From the NCBI GenBank assembly GCA_004376435.1, contig SOJS01000005.1, forward strand, positions 1 through 12,375: a DNA stretch of 12,375 nt, given 5' to 3'. Both the position numbers and the translations under genes were made by a program. The notes under the pieces are model-generated. The model was given only the letters and a program-made list of their open reading frames with translations. It did not search any database and was not told the DNA's origin. Shown here one piece after another: positions 1-7,384 of this stretch (position 1 is the stretch's first letter; each line of letters opens with the position of its first letter). Origin of the DNA: Dehalococcoidia bacterium (GTDB lineage: Bacteria; Chloroflexota; Dehalococcoidia; Dehalococcoidales; JAUVZE01).

Positions 1-183
1 GTTCAAGTTCAAGGTGGATATGGCATGGTTAATCGTCTTAGTGCTCTAGGCATTAGACCAGGTAAGAGAATAACTAAGGTTAGTTCTATGCTTATGCGAG
101 GACCAGTAACCATTCAGGTAGATAGAGCTCAGGTGGCTATTGGTTTCGGCATGGCTAAAAGGATAATAGTTGAGCTAGATTAG
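1..183 (+). CDS. feoA: FeoA-like protein, C-terminal part (cut by window start)
   Basis: The reading frame is open from base 1 to a TAG at 181-183 and gives 60 residues. They match the small SH3-like FeoA fold: a glycine-rich start (GGYGMVNRLSALGIRPG), then a strand-rich middle and an ending of the type IGFGMAKRIIVELD, close to the usual FeoA 'G..iaLg..lA..I.V' end. FeoA is a small cytoplasmic partner thought to support the FeoB ferrous iron transporter. The stop lies 9 bases before the feoB ATG, so the two are almost certainly co-transcribed and perhaps translationally coupled. The start is outside the window. Base composition is visibly more AT-rich than in genes further right. The FeoA call rests on the fold-like pattern plus the neighbour. 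Confidence 0.85.
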   Translation, partial: VQVQGGYGMVNRLSALGIRPGKRITKVSSMLMRGPVTIQVDRAQVAIGFGMAKRIIVELD

Positions 184-192
184 GCTAATAAA

Positions 193-1899
193 ATGAAGAT
201 ATTATTGATGGGCAATCCCAATGTGGGCAAGAGTGTCATCTTCTCCCGCCTAACTGGAGTCCATGTGGTTGCCTCCAATTATCCGGGGACGACAGTAAGC
301 TACACTCGCGGATTTATGAAGCTGGGAGAAGAGACAGCCGAGGTTGTTGATGTGCCCGGTACCTATACCCTGGAACCAACTAGTGAAGCCGAGGAAGTAG
401 CCCTGCGGATGCTTGATACCGGAGATTTGGTCATAAATGTGGTTGATGCCACCAATTTGGAGAGGAACCTTTATTTAACCTTGCAGCTACTGGAGAGAGG
501 TATCCCGGTAGTAGTCGCCTTGAATATTTGGGATGATACCAAGCATCGCGGAATACATATTGATTTGGACAAACTGAGGCAGTTTTTAGGGGTGCCGGTT
601 ATCCCCACTGTAGCTGTAACTGGTGAGGGGATGAAAGAGCTGGTGGAGAATATTCCCCAGGCTATATCGCCTGACACTCCTATCCGTAGTCGGGATGAGC
701 GCTGGGCTACAATCGGTAACATTACAGACCAAGTTCAACATGTTGCCCATCGTCATCACACCTGGCTTGAGCGTCTGGCAGATGCCAGTGTAAAGCCTTT
801 AACCGGGGGCATTATAGCTTTAGCTGTTCTAGCCAGCGCCTTTGTGGTGATCCGTTTCATTGGCGAGAGCCTGATTGGCTATGTGCTCGACCCCCTATTT
901 AACACCCTATGGGCACCGGTGTTACTAAAGTTAAGCCACCTCATGGGGGGTACTGGTTTTGTCCACGATATTGTGATTGGCAGAATCACTGGTGGTGAAG
1001 TGAACTTTGTTGAGTCATTTGGGCTACTTTCCAGCGGACTCTATGTCCCTTTTGCCATGGTTCTGCCTTACATTATTTCTTTCTACTTGGTGCTGGGCCT
1101 GCTTGAGGATATAGGTTATTTGCCAAGACTGGCAGTTTTGATGGATACTATTATGCACCGTCTCGGTTTACATGGCTATGCTATCATTCCTACTCTGCTC
1201 GGGCTTGGCTGCAATGTGCCGGCTATTTTAGCTACCCGAATTCTAGAAAGCAAGAGGGAGCGGTTCATCGCCGCTACATTAATCTCAATTGCTGTACCCT
1301 GTGCTGCCCTGCAGGCAATGATTTTTGGCTTGGTTGGTCAGCATGGGGTACAGTATGTCGCCCTTGTCTACGGTACACTATTCATAGTCTGGGTTATTTT
1401 GGGAATTATACTTAACCGCTTTGTTAAAGGATTTAGCCCCGAGCTGCTAATAGAGATACCACCCTATCGTCTGCCACCATGGCGCACCGTGTTAAAAAAG
1501 CTGTGGATGAGAACCTATGGCTTTTTGGTAGAGGCTGTTCCCATAATTCTAGGCGCTGTCCTGGTAATCAATATACTTTATATCTTAGGGGTATTTGGGG
1601 CTATTGCTAATTTTACAGCACCGGTGGTGACTGGCCTTCTGGGGCTACCTAAGGAGGCAGTAGCAGCTTTGGTCATTGGCTTTCTGCGTAAGGATGTGGC
1701 TCTGGGTATGCTAGCTCCTCTGGCACTGAGTGCTAACCAACTGGTGGTAGGCAGCGTGGTCTTGGCTATGTTCTTCCCGTGCATTGCTACCTTTGTTGTT
1801 TTTCTCAGGGAGCTGGGAGCGGTAAATATGCTTAAAGCGGCGGCAATAATGATTGTCTCTGCCTTGCTAGTAGGGGGGATATTAAACCTAATCCTATAA
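193..1899 (+). CDS. feoB: Ferrous iron transport protein B (short form)
   Basis: Inner-membrane Fe(II) importer with an N-terminal GTPase domain. Visible G-motifs: G1 GNPNVGKS (7-14), G2 threonines in YPGTTV (30-35), G3 DVPG (53-56) and G4 NIWD (111-114, where NxxD is expected). A short helical linker (about 165-200) precedes the membrane core, about eight hydrophobic segments from residue 205 to the end. Gate-type motifs are GLGCNVPA (337-344) followed by RILESKRER, and VPCAAL (368-373) plus FFPCIATF (527-534). EDIGYLPRLAVLMD (305-318) is also typical. At 568 residues it is shorter than the roughly 700-770 of enterobacterial FeoB, but all core parts are present; this looks like the compact form, not a truncation. 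The ATG follows feoA by 9 bases with only a weak Shine-Dalgarno. It converges on the kinase gene with 8 bases between the stops. Confidence 0.96.
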   Translation: MKILLMGNPNVGKSVIFSRLTGVHVVASNYPGTTVSYTRGFMKLGEETAEVVDVPGTYTLEPTSEAEEVALRMLDTGDLVINVVDATNLERNLYLTLQLLERGIPVVVALNIWDDTKHRGIHIDLDKLRQFLGVPVIPTVAVTGEGMKELVENIPQAISPDTPIRSRDERWATIGNITDQVQHVAHRHHTWLERLADASVKPLTGGIIALAVLASAFVVIRFIGESLIGYVLDPLFNTLWAPVLLKLSHLMGGTGFVHDIVIGRITGGEVNFVESFGLLSSGLYVPFAMVLPYIISFYLVLGLLEDIGYLPRLAVLMDTIMHRLGLHGYAIIPTLLGLGCNVPAILATRILESKRERFIAATLISIAVPCAALQAMIFGLVGQHGVQYVALVYGTLFIVWVILGIILNRFVKGFSPELLIEIPPYRLPPWRTVLKKLWMRTYGFLVEAVPIILGAVLVINILYILGVFGAIANFTAPVVTGLLGLPKEAVAALVIGFLRKDVALGMLAPLALSANQLVVGSVVLAMFFPCIATFVVFLRELGAVNMLKAAAIMIVSALLVGGILNLIL

Positions 1900-1907
1900 A
1901 TTGGTGG

Positions 1908-2891
1908 TTATGACAACACCTTGTTGCTGACAGTAAAGGGTGTTTTCGCCCACTGTTTGACTGTCATCTCCCAGACCTTAATTTGGGGCAGTAGCCTTTC
2001 CACATCATCCCGGTGGCAGAGCTCGGTGCCGGGGGTCAATACCGTGGCGGCACCCATGGCTACCCCCAGCCGGCAGGCTTCCATTAGTGACCCATTTTTA
2101 GCCAGTTTTAAGGCTAAACCGGCCAGGGTGCAATCACCGGCACCAACAGCACTTTTTACCTTTAGTTGGGGCGGCACTGCCTTGAAAACCTTTTCCTCGG
2201 TGGCGGCAATGATACCATCCTTCCCTCTGGAGATGACGACTATCTTAATACCCGTCTTAACCAGCCTAAGGGCTGCTCTGATAATTGCCTCTTCGCTATC
2301 AAGCTCAATCCCAAGCAGCCCCTCAGCCTCGTGGACATTGGGCTTGATAAGGTAGGGCTTAGCCTTGATAGCCTCCTTTAGCCCCTCATTGCCGGTGTCA
2401 ACGAAGGCTCTTACCTTGGAGGTTCTAGCCTTCAGAACTAGGTCGTAGTAGATATCCTTGGGAATACCGGGTGGTATGCTGCCGGCCGCTACTAGAATGT
2501 CTAGTTTAGACAGGGAAAGCTCTATCTTTCTGTAGAATCTCTCCAGCGCTTTTTTTGAGATAGGCGGACCGGGGGCATCAATCCTTGTCTGCTTATAAGT
2601 TTTGGTATCAGTGATAATAAAGTTGGTGCGCGTTTCCTGCCTAATAGGGGTGAAGCTGTAAGGCACCCCCTCTTCATCAAGCAGTATCTCCACCGTTCTA
2701 CCCTTGGGACCACCGATAAAGCCGTAAGCCATGGTTTCCCCGCCCATTTCATGGATAGCCCGTGAGACATCTATCCCCTTGCCGGCGGCATAGCGATACA
2801 GCTTTGACCAGCGGTTAGCTTCCTCAACGATCAGACCGTTGACGGCGATATGCTCATCCAGGGAGGGGTTTAGGGTTATGGTGGCAATCAT
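1908..2891 (-). CDS. PfkB-family sugar-phosphate kinase (1-phosphofructokinase / tagatose-6-phosphate kinase type)
   Basis: Cytoplasmic ribokinase-fold kinase of 327 residues, normal for the LacC/FruK subgroup. The start MIATITLNPSLDEH is characteristic of that subgroup. Further motifs: sugar-site AGKGIDVSR (36-44), GSIPPGIP (137-144), KPNVHEAE (183-190), SRGKDG (221-226) and the anion hole/catalytic motif GAGDC (250-254), with Asp253 the expected base. Cys in the last position, where many members have Ser, is tolerated in this group. A good Shine-Dalgarno (AAAGGAAG) lies 5 bases before the ATG. It is the last gene of the minus-strand run and starts 16 bases after the aldolase stop, so both probably act on the same ketose phosphate: the kinase makes a 1,6-bisphosphate and the aldolase splits it. 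Whether the substrate is tagatose-6-P, fructose-1-P or fructose-6-P cannot be read from the sequence, so no symbol is given. Confidence 0.88.
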   Translation of the reverse strand: MIATITLNPSLDEHIAVNGLIVEEANRWSKLYRYAAGKGIDVSRAIHEMGGETMAYGFIGGPKGRTVEILLDEEGVPYSFTPIRQETRTNFIITDTKTYKQTRIDAPGPPISKKALERFYRKIELSLSKLDILVAAGSIPPGIPKDIYYDLVLKARTSKVRAFVDTGNEGLKEAIKAKPYLIKPNVHEAEGLLGIELDSEEAIIRAALRLVKTGIKIVVISRGKDGIIAATEEKVFKAVPPQLKVKSAVGAGDCTLAGLALKLAKNGSLMEACRLGVAMGAATVLTPGTELCHRDDVERLLPQIKVWEMTVKQWAKTPFTVSNKVLS

Positions 2892-2907
2892 TGTCTTCCT
2901 TTCATGG

Positions 2908-3915
2908 CTAGTATTGCTGATACCATGTCTCGGATATGGTGGCCAGCTGGTGGCGGGACATGCCCAGTTTTTTATACCAGGGCACGGCGTATTTGCTGGC
3001 TATCTCAGCCAGCCTTTTTAGTCTATCTGCCGCCACCGTCTCCAGATATTTAATCCTCTCCTTTTTATTGTCAATACGAACCGCCTCCTGCCAGATAGCC
3101 CGACCACCGAGGAAGCCAGAGGCGCCACCCCGGCAGGCGATTTCTACCTGCCGGGAAAAGAGCTCAAAGTCAACGCCGGCGCTTAAGATAACCCACGGAA
3201 CGCATGAAGAGCTATCCAGCTGACGGCAGAGGTTAATGAGCTCAGATTTATCCTTCCTGTAGCCCAGGTCAGCCGGAAACTCAGCCTTGAGCACATCTAT
3301 GGGCAGGGCGGTAATATCACGGGCGGTATCAATCACCAGCTCTTCTTTTCTGATGGCAAACTGCTGGGGATTATTAACTTCACCCCCTATGGGATAGCTT
3401 TTTGGCTCCACCAGAAAGGGGATGTCATGCTTGATACATTCCCTGGCGACCCTCTCAACCGTCTTTAGCTGCTGGCTGGCGAGCTGTTTTAGGTCAGGGC
3501 GATAGTAGAGCAGAATCTTTACCGCCGAACCGCCCATTCGCCTTATCTTGTCAACACCCCACCCCTCCAGCAGGCTGGTGAGGCGGTGTTCGCTGTCGCC
3601 ACTGTAGCCAGTGGCTTCTATGCTGACCAGAAGTCCGGTATCTTTGGGCAGGACGCCATGAGAGACGCACTGGGCGGCGCCGAATATGGGGTCAAGAAGG
3701 ACAGCACTGCTGTATTTAGCCAGGCTTGAGCAGAGCTCCAGCTTGCGGGCAACCATTTCCTCATAGCTGACCTTTTGCGGCTGCTCATCATCAATCATCT
3801 TCCGTAAGGAGCCACGGTGGTCCATAGCGCACATAATAAGGATGCCATCTTGATTGGCAATCTGCTGTAGCCCTCTTATCTTGCCAATGGTGAGCCTGTT
3901 CATCATCTGCCGCAT
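2908..3915 (-). CDS. LacD-type class I ketose-1,6-bisphosphate aldolase
   Basis: 335 residues, close to LacD tagatose-1,6-bisphosphate aldolase (about 326). Matching stretches are AMDHRGSLRKM (30-40), SAVLLDPIFG (70-79), ATGYSGDSEHRL (101-112), AVKILLYY (131-138), DVLKAEFP (207-214), ILSAGVDFELF (243-253) and GGASGFLGGRAIW (263-275). By homology with LacD, Lys210 in DVLKAEFP should form the Schiff base, with Lys133 and Glu170 in the active site. The expected products are dihydroxyacetone phosphate and glyceraldehyde-3-phosphate. YihT-like sulfofructose-phosphate aldolases are in the same superfamily but are shorter, and no sulfosugar genes are nearby. The start is uncertain: ATG at 3915 has no clear Shine-Dalgarno, and two further ATG codons follow at codons 4 and 5. 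It lies 32 bases after acpS and 16 bases before the kinase. Confidence 0.86.
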   Translation of the reverse strand: MRQMMNRLTIGKIRGLQQIANQDGILIMCAMDHRGSLRKMIDDEQPQKVSYEEMVARKLELCSSLAKYSSAVLLDPIFGAAQCVSHGVLPKDTGLLVSIEATGYSGDSEHRLTSLLEGWGVDKIRRMGGSAVKILLYYRPDLKQLASQQLKTVERVARECIKHDIPFLVEPKSYPIGGEVNNPQQFAIRKEELVIDTARDITALPIDVLKAEFPADLGYRKDKSELINLCRQLDSSSCVPWVILSAGVDFELFSRQVEIACRGGASGFLGGRAIWQEAVRIDNKKERIKYLETVAADRLKRLAEIASKYAVPWYKKLGMSRHQLATISETWYQQY

Positions 3916-3947
3916 ATTATGGAGTAAACGGCAGCTTAAATCAAGCT

Positions 3948-4304
3948 TTATTTCCCCTCCCCGATGGCGAAGGCAATGGCATGTTGTCGGGAGTGAGACA
4001 GGCTGATGGCGACTCCCTTTATCCCCAGCCCCTTTACCTCAATCTGGGCTCTATTATGAAGGTTGAGCCGGGGCTGGCCGCTGGGGTGGGAGAGAATCTC
4101 AATCTCCCTCCAGCCAACCCCCTTCCCCAGAAGCTTCATCACCGCCTCCTTGCCGGCAAAGCGCGCCGCCAGTGATGACGGCTTTTGATGGTATAGCTTG
4201 AGCTCGGAGTCAGTGTATATGCGGCGCAGGAACCTTTCTCCCCAGCGGGCGGTCGCCTTTTCAATGCGGGCTATTTCTATTATATCGACGCCAATATGGT
4301 GCAT
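3948..4304 (-). CDS. acpS: Holo-[acyl-carrier-protein] synthase
   Basis: Small cytoplasmic phosphopantetheinyl transferase that moves the 4'-phosphopantetheine arm from CoA to acyl carrier protein, needed for fatty acid synthesis. 118 residues is the usual AcpS length. The two magnesium-binding motifs are clear: GVDIIEI near the start (Asp7) and RFAGKEAVMK (48-57, with Glu53). The ending SLSHSRQHAIAFAI is also typical. The ATG lies only 3 bases after the tsaD stop, so translation is probably coupled to tsaD. I see no truncation or missing key residue. Confidence 0.95.
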   Translation of the reverse strand: MHHIGVDIIEIARIEKATARWGERFLRRIYTDSELKLYHQKPSSLAARFAGKEAVMKLLGKGVGWREIEILSHPSGQPRLNLHNRAQIEVKGLGIKGVAISLSHSRQHAIAFAIGEGK

Positions 4305-4307
4305 TGA

Positions 4308-5345
4308 TTAGTCCTTACTCGGCTTTTCCCCGCTGGCATAGTCAGCTTTTAGAGTGGGGACTACATCCAGCTCCAGGCTATCCACCTTGCCTGCCTGGAA
4401 GCGGTAGTAGCCACAGGCGGCAATCATGGCGGCATTATCAGTGCATAATATTGGCTCGGGGACAAGGGTGGGGATGGGCGAGCTCTCAGTAAGCCGTCGC
4501 CGAAGAAGCCCGTTTGATGCCACCCCACCAGCCAGCAAAATCTGCTTCACCCGGCGCTCTTTGGCAGCGGTAATGGTCTTGGTGACCAGGACTTCAACCA
4601 CCGCCTCCTGAAAGCTGGCGGCGGCATCATCCCTTGTCGGTAGCTGACTACCCTGACTGGCGGAGAGGGCAATTTTCTCTGCTTCCACTAGTCTTAGCAG
4701 TGCCGTCTTGACACCGCTGAAGCTGAAGTCGCCGCTCCCCTTAAGCCAGGCACGGGGGAGGGGAACAGAAGCGTTACCCTTTTTAGCCGCCTGCTCAATG
4801 GCGGGACCGCCAGGGTAGCCCAGCCCCAGTATGCGGGCGGCTTTGTCAAAGGCTTCACCGGCGGCATCATCCCGCGTCCGCCCCAGCATTACATAATCTC
4901 CGTGCCCCTTCATCAGCACCAAATCACTGTGTCCCCCGGAAACAATGAGGCACACCAGGGGGAAGTGAACACGGCGACCATTTAGCCAGTTAGCATAGAT
5001 GTGCCCCTCAAGGTGATTAACCCCGGTGATGGGCAGTTTGCGAGCCAGGGCAATCGCCTTAGCCACATTTACCCCCACCAGCAGCGAGCCAGCCAGACCA
5101 GGGCCGATGGTAGCGGCAATGCCATTAATATCCCCCCAGGAAACATTAGCCTCAGCTAGTGCCTGCTTTATTATCGGGATAATAGCCAGAATATGCTGCC
5201 TTGAGGCTACTTCAGGGACAATCCCTCCGTAGCGGGCGTGAATCTCCACCTGGGAGGCAATCTTATTGGACAGAATTCTAGCCCCGTCGGCTACCACCGC
5301 CGCCGCTGTTTCATCACAGGAGGTCTCAATACCCAGGATTTTCAT
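4308..5345 (-). CDS. tsaD: tRNA N6-adenosine threonylcarbamoyltransferase
   Basis: Transfers the threonylcarbamoyl group to A37 of ANN-decoding tRNAs (t6A), acting with TsaB and TsaE. 345 residues, standard length. Recognised motifs: GIETSCDET (5-13), EVASRQH (45-51), NHLEGHIYA (110-118) giving metal ligands His111 and His115, SGGHSDLVL (136-144), GEAFDKAARILGLGYPGG (163-180), FSFSGVKTALL (208-217) and GGVASNGLLRRRL (273-285). CTDNAAMIA (301-309) supplies the third metal ligand, Asp303. It is the first gene of the minus-strand run. No Shine-Dalgarno precedes the ATG; instead an extended -10 box lies about 9 bases before it, so the transcript is probably leaderless. TsaB and TsaE are not in the window. 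Confidence 0.97.
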   Translation of the reverse strand: MKILGIETSCDETAAAVVADGARILSNKIASQVEIHARYGGIVPEVASRQHILAIIPIIKQALAEANVSWGDINGIAATIGPGLAGSLLVGVNVAKAIALARKLPITGVNHLEGHIYANWLNGRRVHFPLVCLIVSGGHSDLVLMKGHGDYVMLGRTRDDAAGEAFDKAARILGLGYPGGPAIEQAAKKGNASVPLPRAWLKGSGDFSFSGVKTALLRLVEAEKIALSASQGSQLPTRDDAAASFQEAVVEVLVTKTITAAKERRVKQILLAGGVASNGLLRRRLTESSPIPTLVPEPILCTDNAAMIAACGYYRFQAGKVDSLELDVVPTLKADYASGEKPSKD

Positions 5346-5353
5346 ATATCCCG

Positions 5354-5362
5354 ATTATAGCA
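5354..5362 (-). promoter_or_regulatory. Extended -10 promoter of tsaD (leaderless start predicted)
   Basis: Read on the minus strand the sequence is TGCTATAAT, a perfect TATAAT preceded by the TGn extension. No good -35 hexamer lies 16-18 bases upstream, which extended -10 promoters can tolerate. Transcription should begin about 6-7 bases downstream, near 5347, and the tsaD ATG begins at 5345, leaving a leader of about 0-3 bases. Confidence 0.7.
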
Positions 5363-5383
5363 TAACCAGCCGGCGGAGGCTCT

Positions 5384-5412
5384 TTGACATACCTGCTAGC
5401 CAGTGCTATGAT
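5384..5412 (+). promoter_or_regulatory. Sigma-70-type promoter of the corC-like / DUF2344 / tilS operon
   Basis: A perfect -35 TTGACA (5384-5389), a 17-base spacer, and -10 TATGAT (5407-5412) with a TG extension (TGCTATGAT). This is close to the ideal housekeeping promoter. Transcription should start near 5419, giving a leader of about 55 bases before the ATG at 5474. Confidence 0.8.
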
Positions 5413-5421
5413 GAAGCCAGG

Positions 5422-5439
5422 AGGTTAACCTAAGGAGGT
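5422..5439 (+). promoter_or_regulatory. Leader palindrome and displaced Shine-Dalgarno-like sequence
   Basis: The early leader holds a perfect 10-base palindrome, AGGTTAACCT (5422-5431). It is followed at once by a perfect anti-16S match, AAGGAGGT (5432-5439). The Shine-Dalgarno is 34 bases before the only usable ATG, because an in-frame TAA at 5468-5470 blocks any upstream start. The palindrome sits where a repressor operator would lie, just after the predicted transcription start. Its role is unknown. Confidence 0.4.
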
Positions 5440-5473
5440 CTTATCTAACACGGGGTGTGGGTGAATATAATAT

Positions 5474-6751
5474 ATGTCTGGCATTGAAACACTTTATCTA
5501 GTGTTGCTTATTGTCTGCCTCTTTTTATCCGCCTTCTTTTCCAGCTCGGAAACCGCCTTTATTTCCCTGCAGCGGTTCAGGGTAGAGCACATGGTTAACA
5601 CCAAAGTAACCGGTGCCGGACGAGTAGCCAGAATGGTTAACCGACCGGAGAGACTACTATCAACCATCCTTCTGGGCAACAACTTCGTCAACATTGCCGC
5701 CGCTGCTCTAGCTACCACCCTAGCTGTCTCTCTTTTGGGGGAGCAGTGGGGTATCCTCACTGCCACCATAGGTTTAACAATCTTTCTCCTAATATTCTGT
5801 GAAACTACCCCCAAGACGATAGCCACTCAGCATGCCGAAAGGCTGTCCCTGATATTTGCTCGTCCGATAGAGATATTATCCTGGCTGTTTACCCCCTTCG
5901 TGTTCGTGCTGAGCTGGATAGCCTCGGGTTTTAGCAAGCTGGCTGGGGGAGCGCCGGTGCCCCGGTCTCTGGTGAGCGAGGAGGAAATCCGCACCATGAT
6001 ATCAGTCGGGCACAAGGAGGGGACAGTGGAGGAAGACCAGGCGGAGATGCTGCACAAGGTCTTTGAGTTTGGCGACCGCCCCGTCCGTGAGGTTATGGTG
6101 CCCCGCCCTGATGTTGTCTGTATTGAGCAGGGCTCTAAAATGGCTGACTTTCTTACCCTCTATGCCCAGTCTCCCCTCTCCCGTTTTCCTGTCTATCGGG
6201 AGAATATGGATAATGTGGTCGGTATTCTTTCGGTAAAGGATGTGCTTATGGCTCAGGCGAAGGGCACCATCAGCGATGACAGCACCATTGATGAGCTGAT
6301 TAGGCCGGCCTACTTTACCCCTGAGACCAAGCATATCAACGAGCTCTTTGCCGAGATGCGGGATAAGAACTACCGCATGGCGGTGGTTGTTGATGAGTTC
6401 GGCGGCACCGCCGGCATTGTCAGCCTCAGCCGGCTGGTTGAGGAGATTGTCGGTGAGGTCGGGGATGAGCTAGCCGAGGTGGAGAAGGACTTTGAGATAA
6501 TCAATGATTACACCTTCCAGATTGACGGCAATATGCGCATTGAGGAAGTCAACGAGGAGATGGGCTTAGAGCTGCCCTCGGGTGACTACGAGACTGTGGC
6601 TGGTTTCATCCTCCATCTCCTCGGGCACATACCAAGACAGGGTGAACAATTAAGATACCGGGATTTGAAGCTGGTAATAACCAAAATGCGGGGCGTGAAG
6701 ATTGAGGAGATTCTGCTGACTAAGGAAAGGCATGCAAAGACTGCGGATTAA
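5474..6751 (+). CDS. CNNM/CorC-family membrane protein (DUF21, paired CBS, CorC_HlyC domains)
   Basis: 425-residue inner-membrane protein of the family often labelled 'hemolysin family protein' and linked to magnesium/cobalt homeostasis. Order: DUF21/CNNM transmembrane domain (about 1-160, with the conserved FFSSSETAF at 21-29 and LLGNNFVNI at 66-74), a first CBS domain (about 203-263, starting after EVMVPRPDV), a second CBS domain (about 275-330, with VVVDEFGGTAGIVSL), and a C-terminal CorC_HlyC domain (about 342-417). CBS pairs usually bind adenine nucleotides and gate transport. It is probably a Mg2+ efflux or homeostasis protein, not a toxin. The start is fixed by an in-frame stop just upstream, yet no Shine-Dalgarno lies at normal distance. 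The last 20 bases overlap the next gene. Confidence 0.92.
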   Translation: MSGIETLYLVLLIVCLFLSAFFSSSETAFISLQRFRVEHMVNTKVTGAGRVARMVNRPERLLSTILLGNNFVNIAAAALATTLAVSLLGEQWGILTATIGLTIFLLIFCETTPKTIATQHAERLSLIFARPIEILSWLFTPFVFVLSWIASGFSKLAGGAPVPRSLVSEEEIRTMISVGHKEGTVEEDQAEMLHKVFEFGDRPVREVMVPRPDVVCIEQGSKMADFLTLYAQSPLSRFPVYRENMDNVVGILSVKDVLMAQAKGTISDDSTIDELIRPAYFTPETKHINELFAEMRDKNYRMAVVVDEFGGTAGIVSLSRLVEEIVGEVGDELAEVEKDFEIINDYTFQIDGNMRIEEVNEEMGLELPSGDYETVAGFILHLLGHIPRQGEQLRYRDLKLVITKMRGVKIEEILLTKERHAKTAD

Positions 6752-7373
6752 GTTCTGCCGGGGGGAGGAGGTAAAGTTTATCTCCCATCTGGATATAATG
6801 CGCCTGTGGCAAAGAGCCATCCAACGGGCCGGGATAGCCCTTGCCTATTCAGAAGGTTTTAGCCCCCACCCCAAGATATCGCTGGCGGCACCCCTGCCCA
6901 TAGGGATAACCAGCCAAGCCGAGCTAATGGACATCTTCTGCCCCAAGCTGGTTTCACCCCATTTTTTCACCAAGGCACTGGACCGGCAGCTGGCGCCGGG
7001 CATGGAAATAGTGCAGGTGTATCCCATAGCCCTGAACCAGCCCTCCCTGCAATCACAGGTCCGCTACGCTGAATATGAAGTTAGGGTGGAGACAGAGAAG
7101 GGGGAGGAGGAAGTAGCCGCCGCTCTTACCTCTCTGCTCTCACTGGAGAGCCTGCCCTGGCAGCACCAGCGGGATACCGGCACCAGGCACTATGACCTGC
7201 GGAAATTGATTGATGATTTGCGGCTTAACCAGTACTGTCACCCCTCTTGCACTCTCGGCATGAGACTGCGCTGTGACAGCAGCGGCTCGGGAAGACCGGA
7301 GCAGGTTACCACCGCCCTCGGCTTTAGCCATTATCCCCACTCCATACACCGCACCAAACTTATTCTAGGCTAA
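6732..7373 (+). CDS. DUF2344 / TIGR03936 protein (radical SAM-linked family)
   Basis: 213 residues, the whole normal length of this family. Diagnostic early stretch: RIKFCRGEEVKFISHLDIMRLWQRAIQRAG is split here as KFCRGEEVKFISHLD (7-21) and RLWQRAIQRAG (24-34), followed by YSEGFSPHPKISLAAPLPIG (39-58). The biochemical role is not known to me. In many bacteria the domain is fused to, or follows, a B12-binding radical SAM protein and sits near ribonuclease G/E; neither is present here. The ATG overlaps the preceding gene by 20 bases and has its own Shine-Dalgarno (AAGGA, 6722-6726). tilS begins 11 bases after its stop, so it is the middle gene of a three-gene operon. Confidence 0.9.
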   Translation: MQRLRIKFCRGEEVKFISHLDIMRLWQRAIQRAGIALAYSEGFSPHPKISLAAPLPIGITSQAELMDIFCPKLVSPHFFTKALDRQLAPGMEIVQVYPIALNQPSLQSQVRYAEYEVRVETEKGEEEVAAALTSLLSLESLPWQHQRDTGTRHYDLRKLIDDLRLNQYCHPSCTLGMRLRCDSSGSGRPEQVTTALGFSHYPHSIHRTKLILG

Positions 7374-7384
7374 AAGAGGAAAAA

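Noticed and set aside
193..1899. FeoB as a truncated pseudogene because it is short
   Set aside because: All G-motifs, both gate-type regions and the last hydrophobic segment are present; compact FeoB proteins of this size are known.
1921..2355. 144-codon plus-strand open frame opposite the PfkB-type kinase
   Set aside because: Low-complexity Ser/Ala/Pro translation; the minus strand has clear kinase motifs here.
5466..5471. TATAAT just before the corC-like ATG as a second promoter
   Set aside because: Transcription would start at or after the ATG, and no -35 is present 16-18 bases upstream.
5455..5487. 10-codon leader peptide (GTG to TGA) overlapping the corC-like start
   Set aside because: The Shine-Dalgarno at 5432-5439 is 15 bases from this GTG, too far for a confident call, and the peptide shows no recognisable regulatory codon run.
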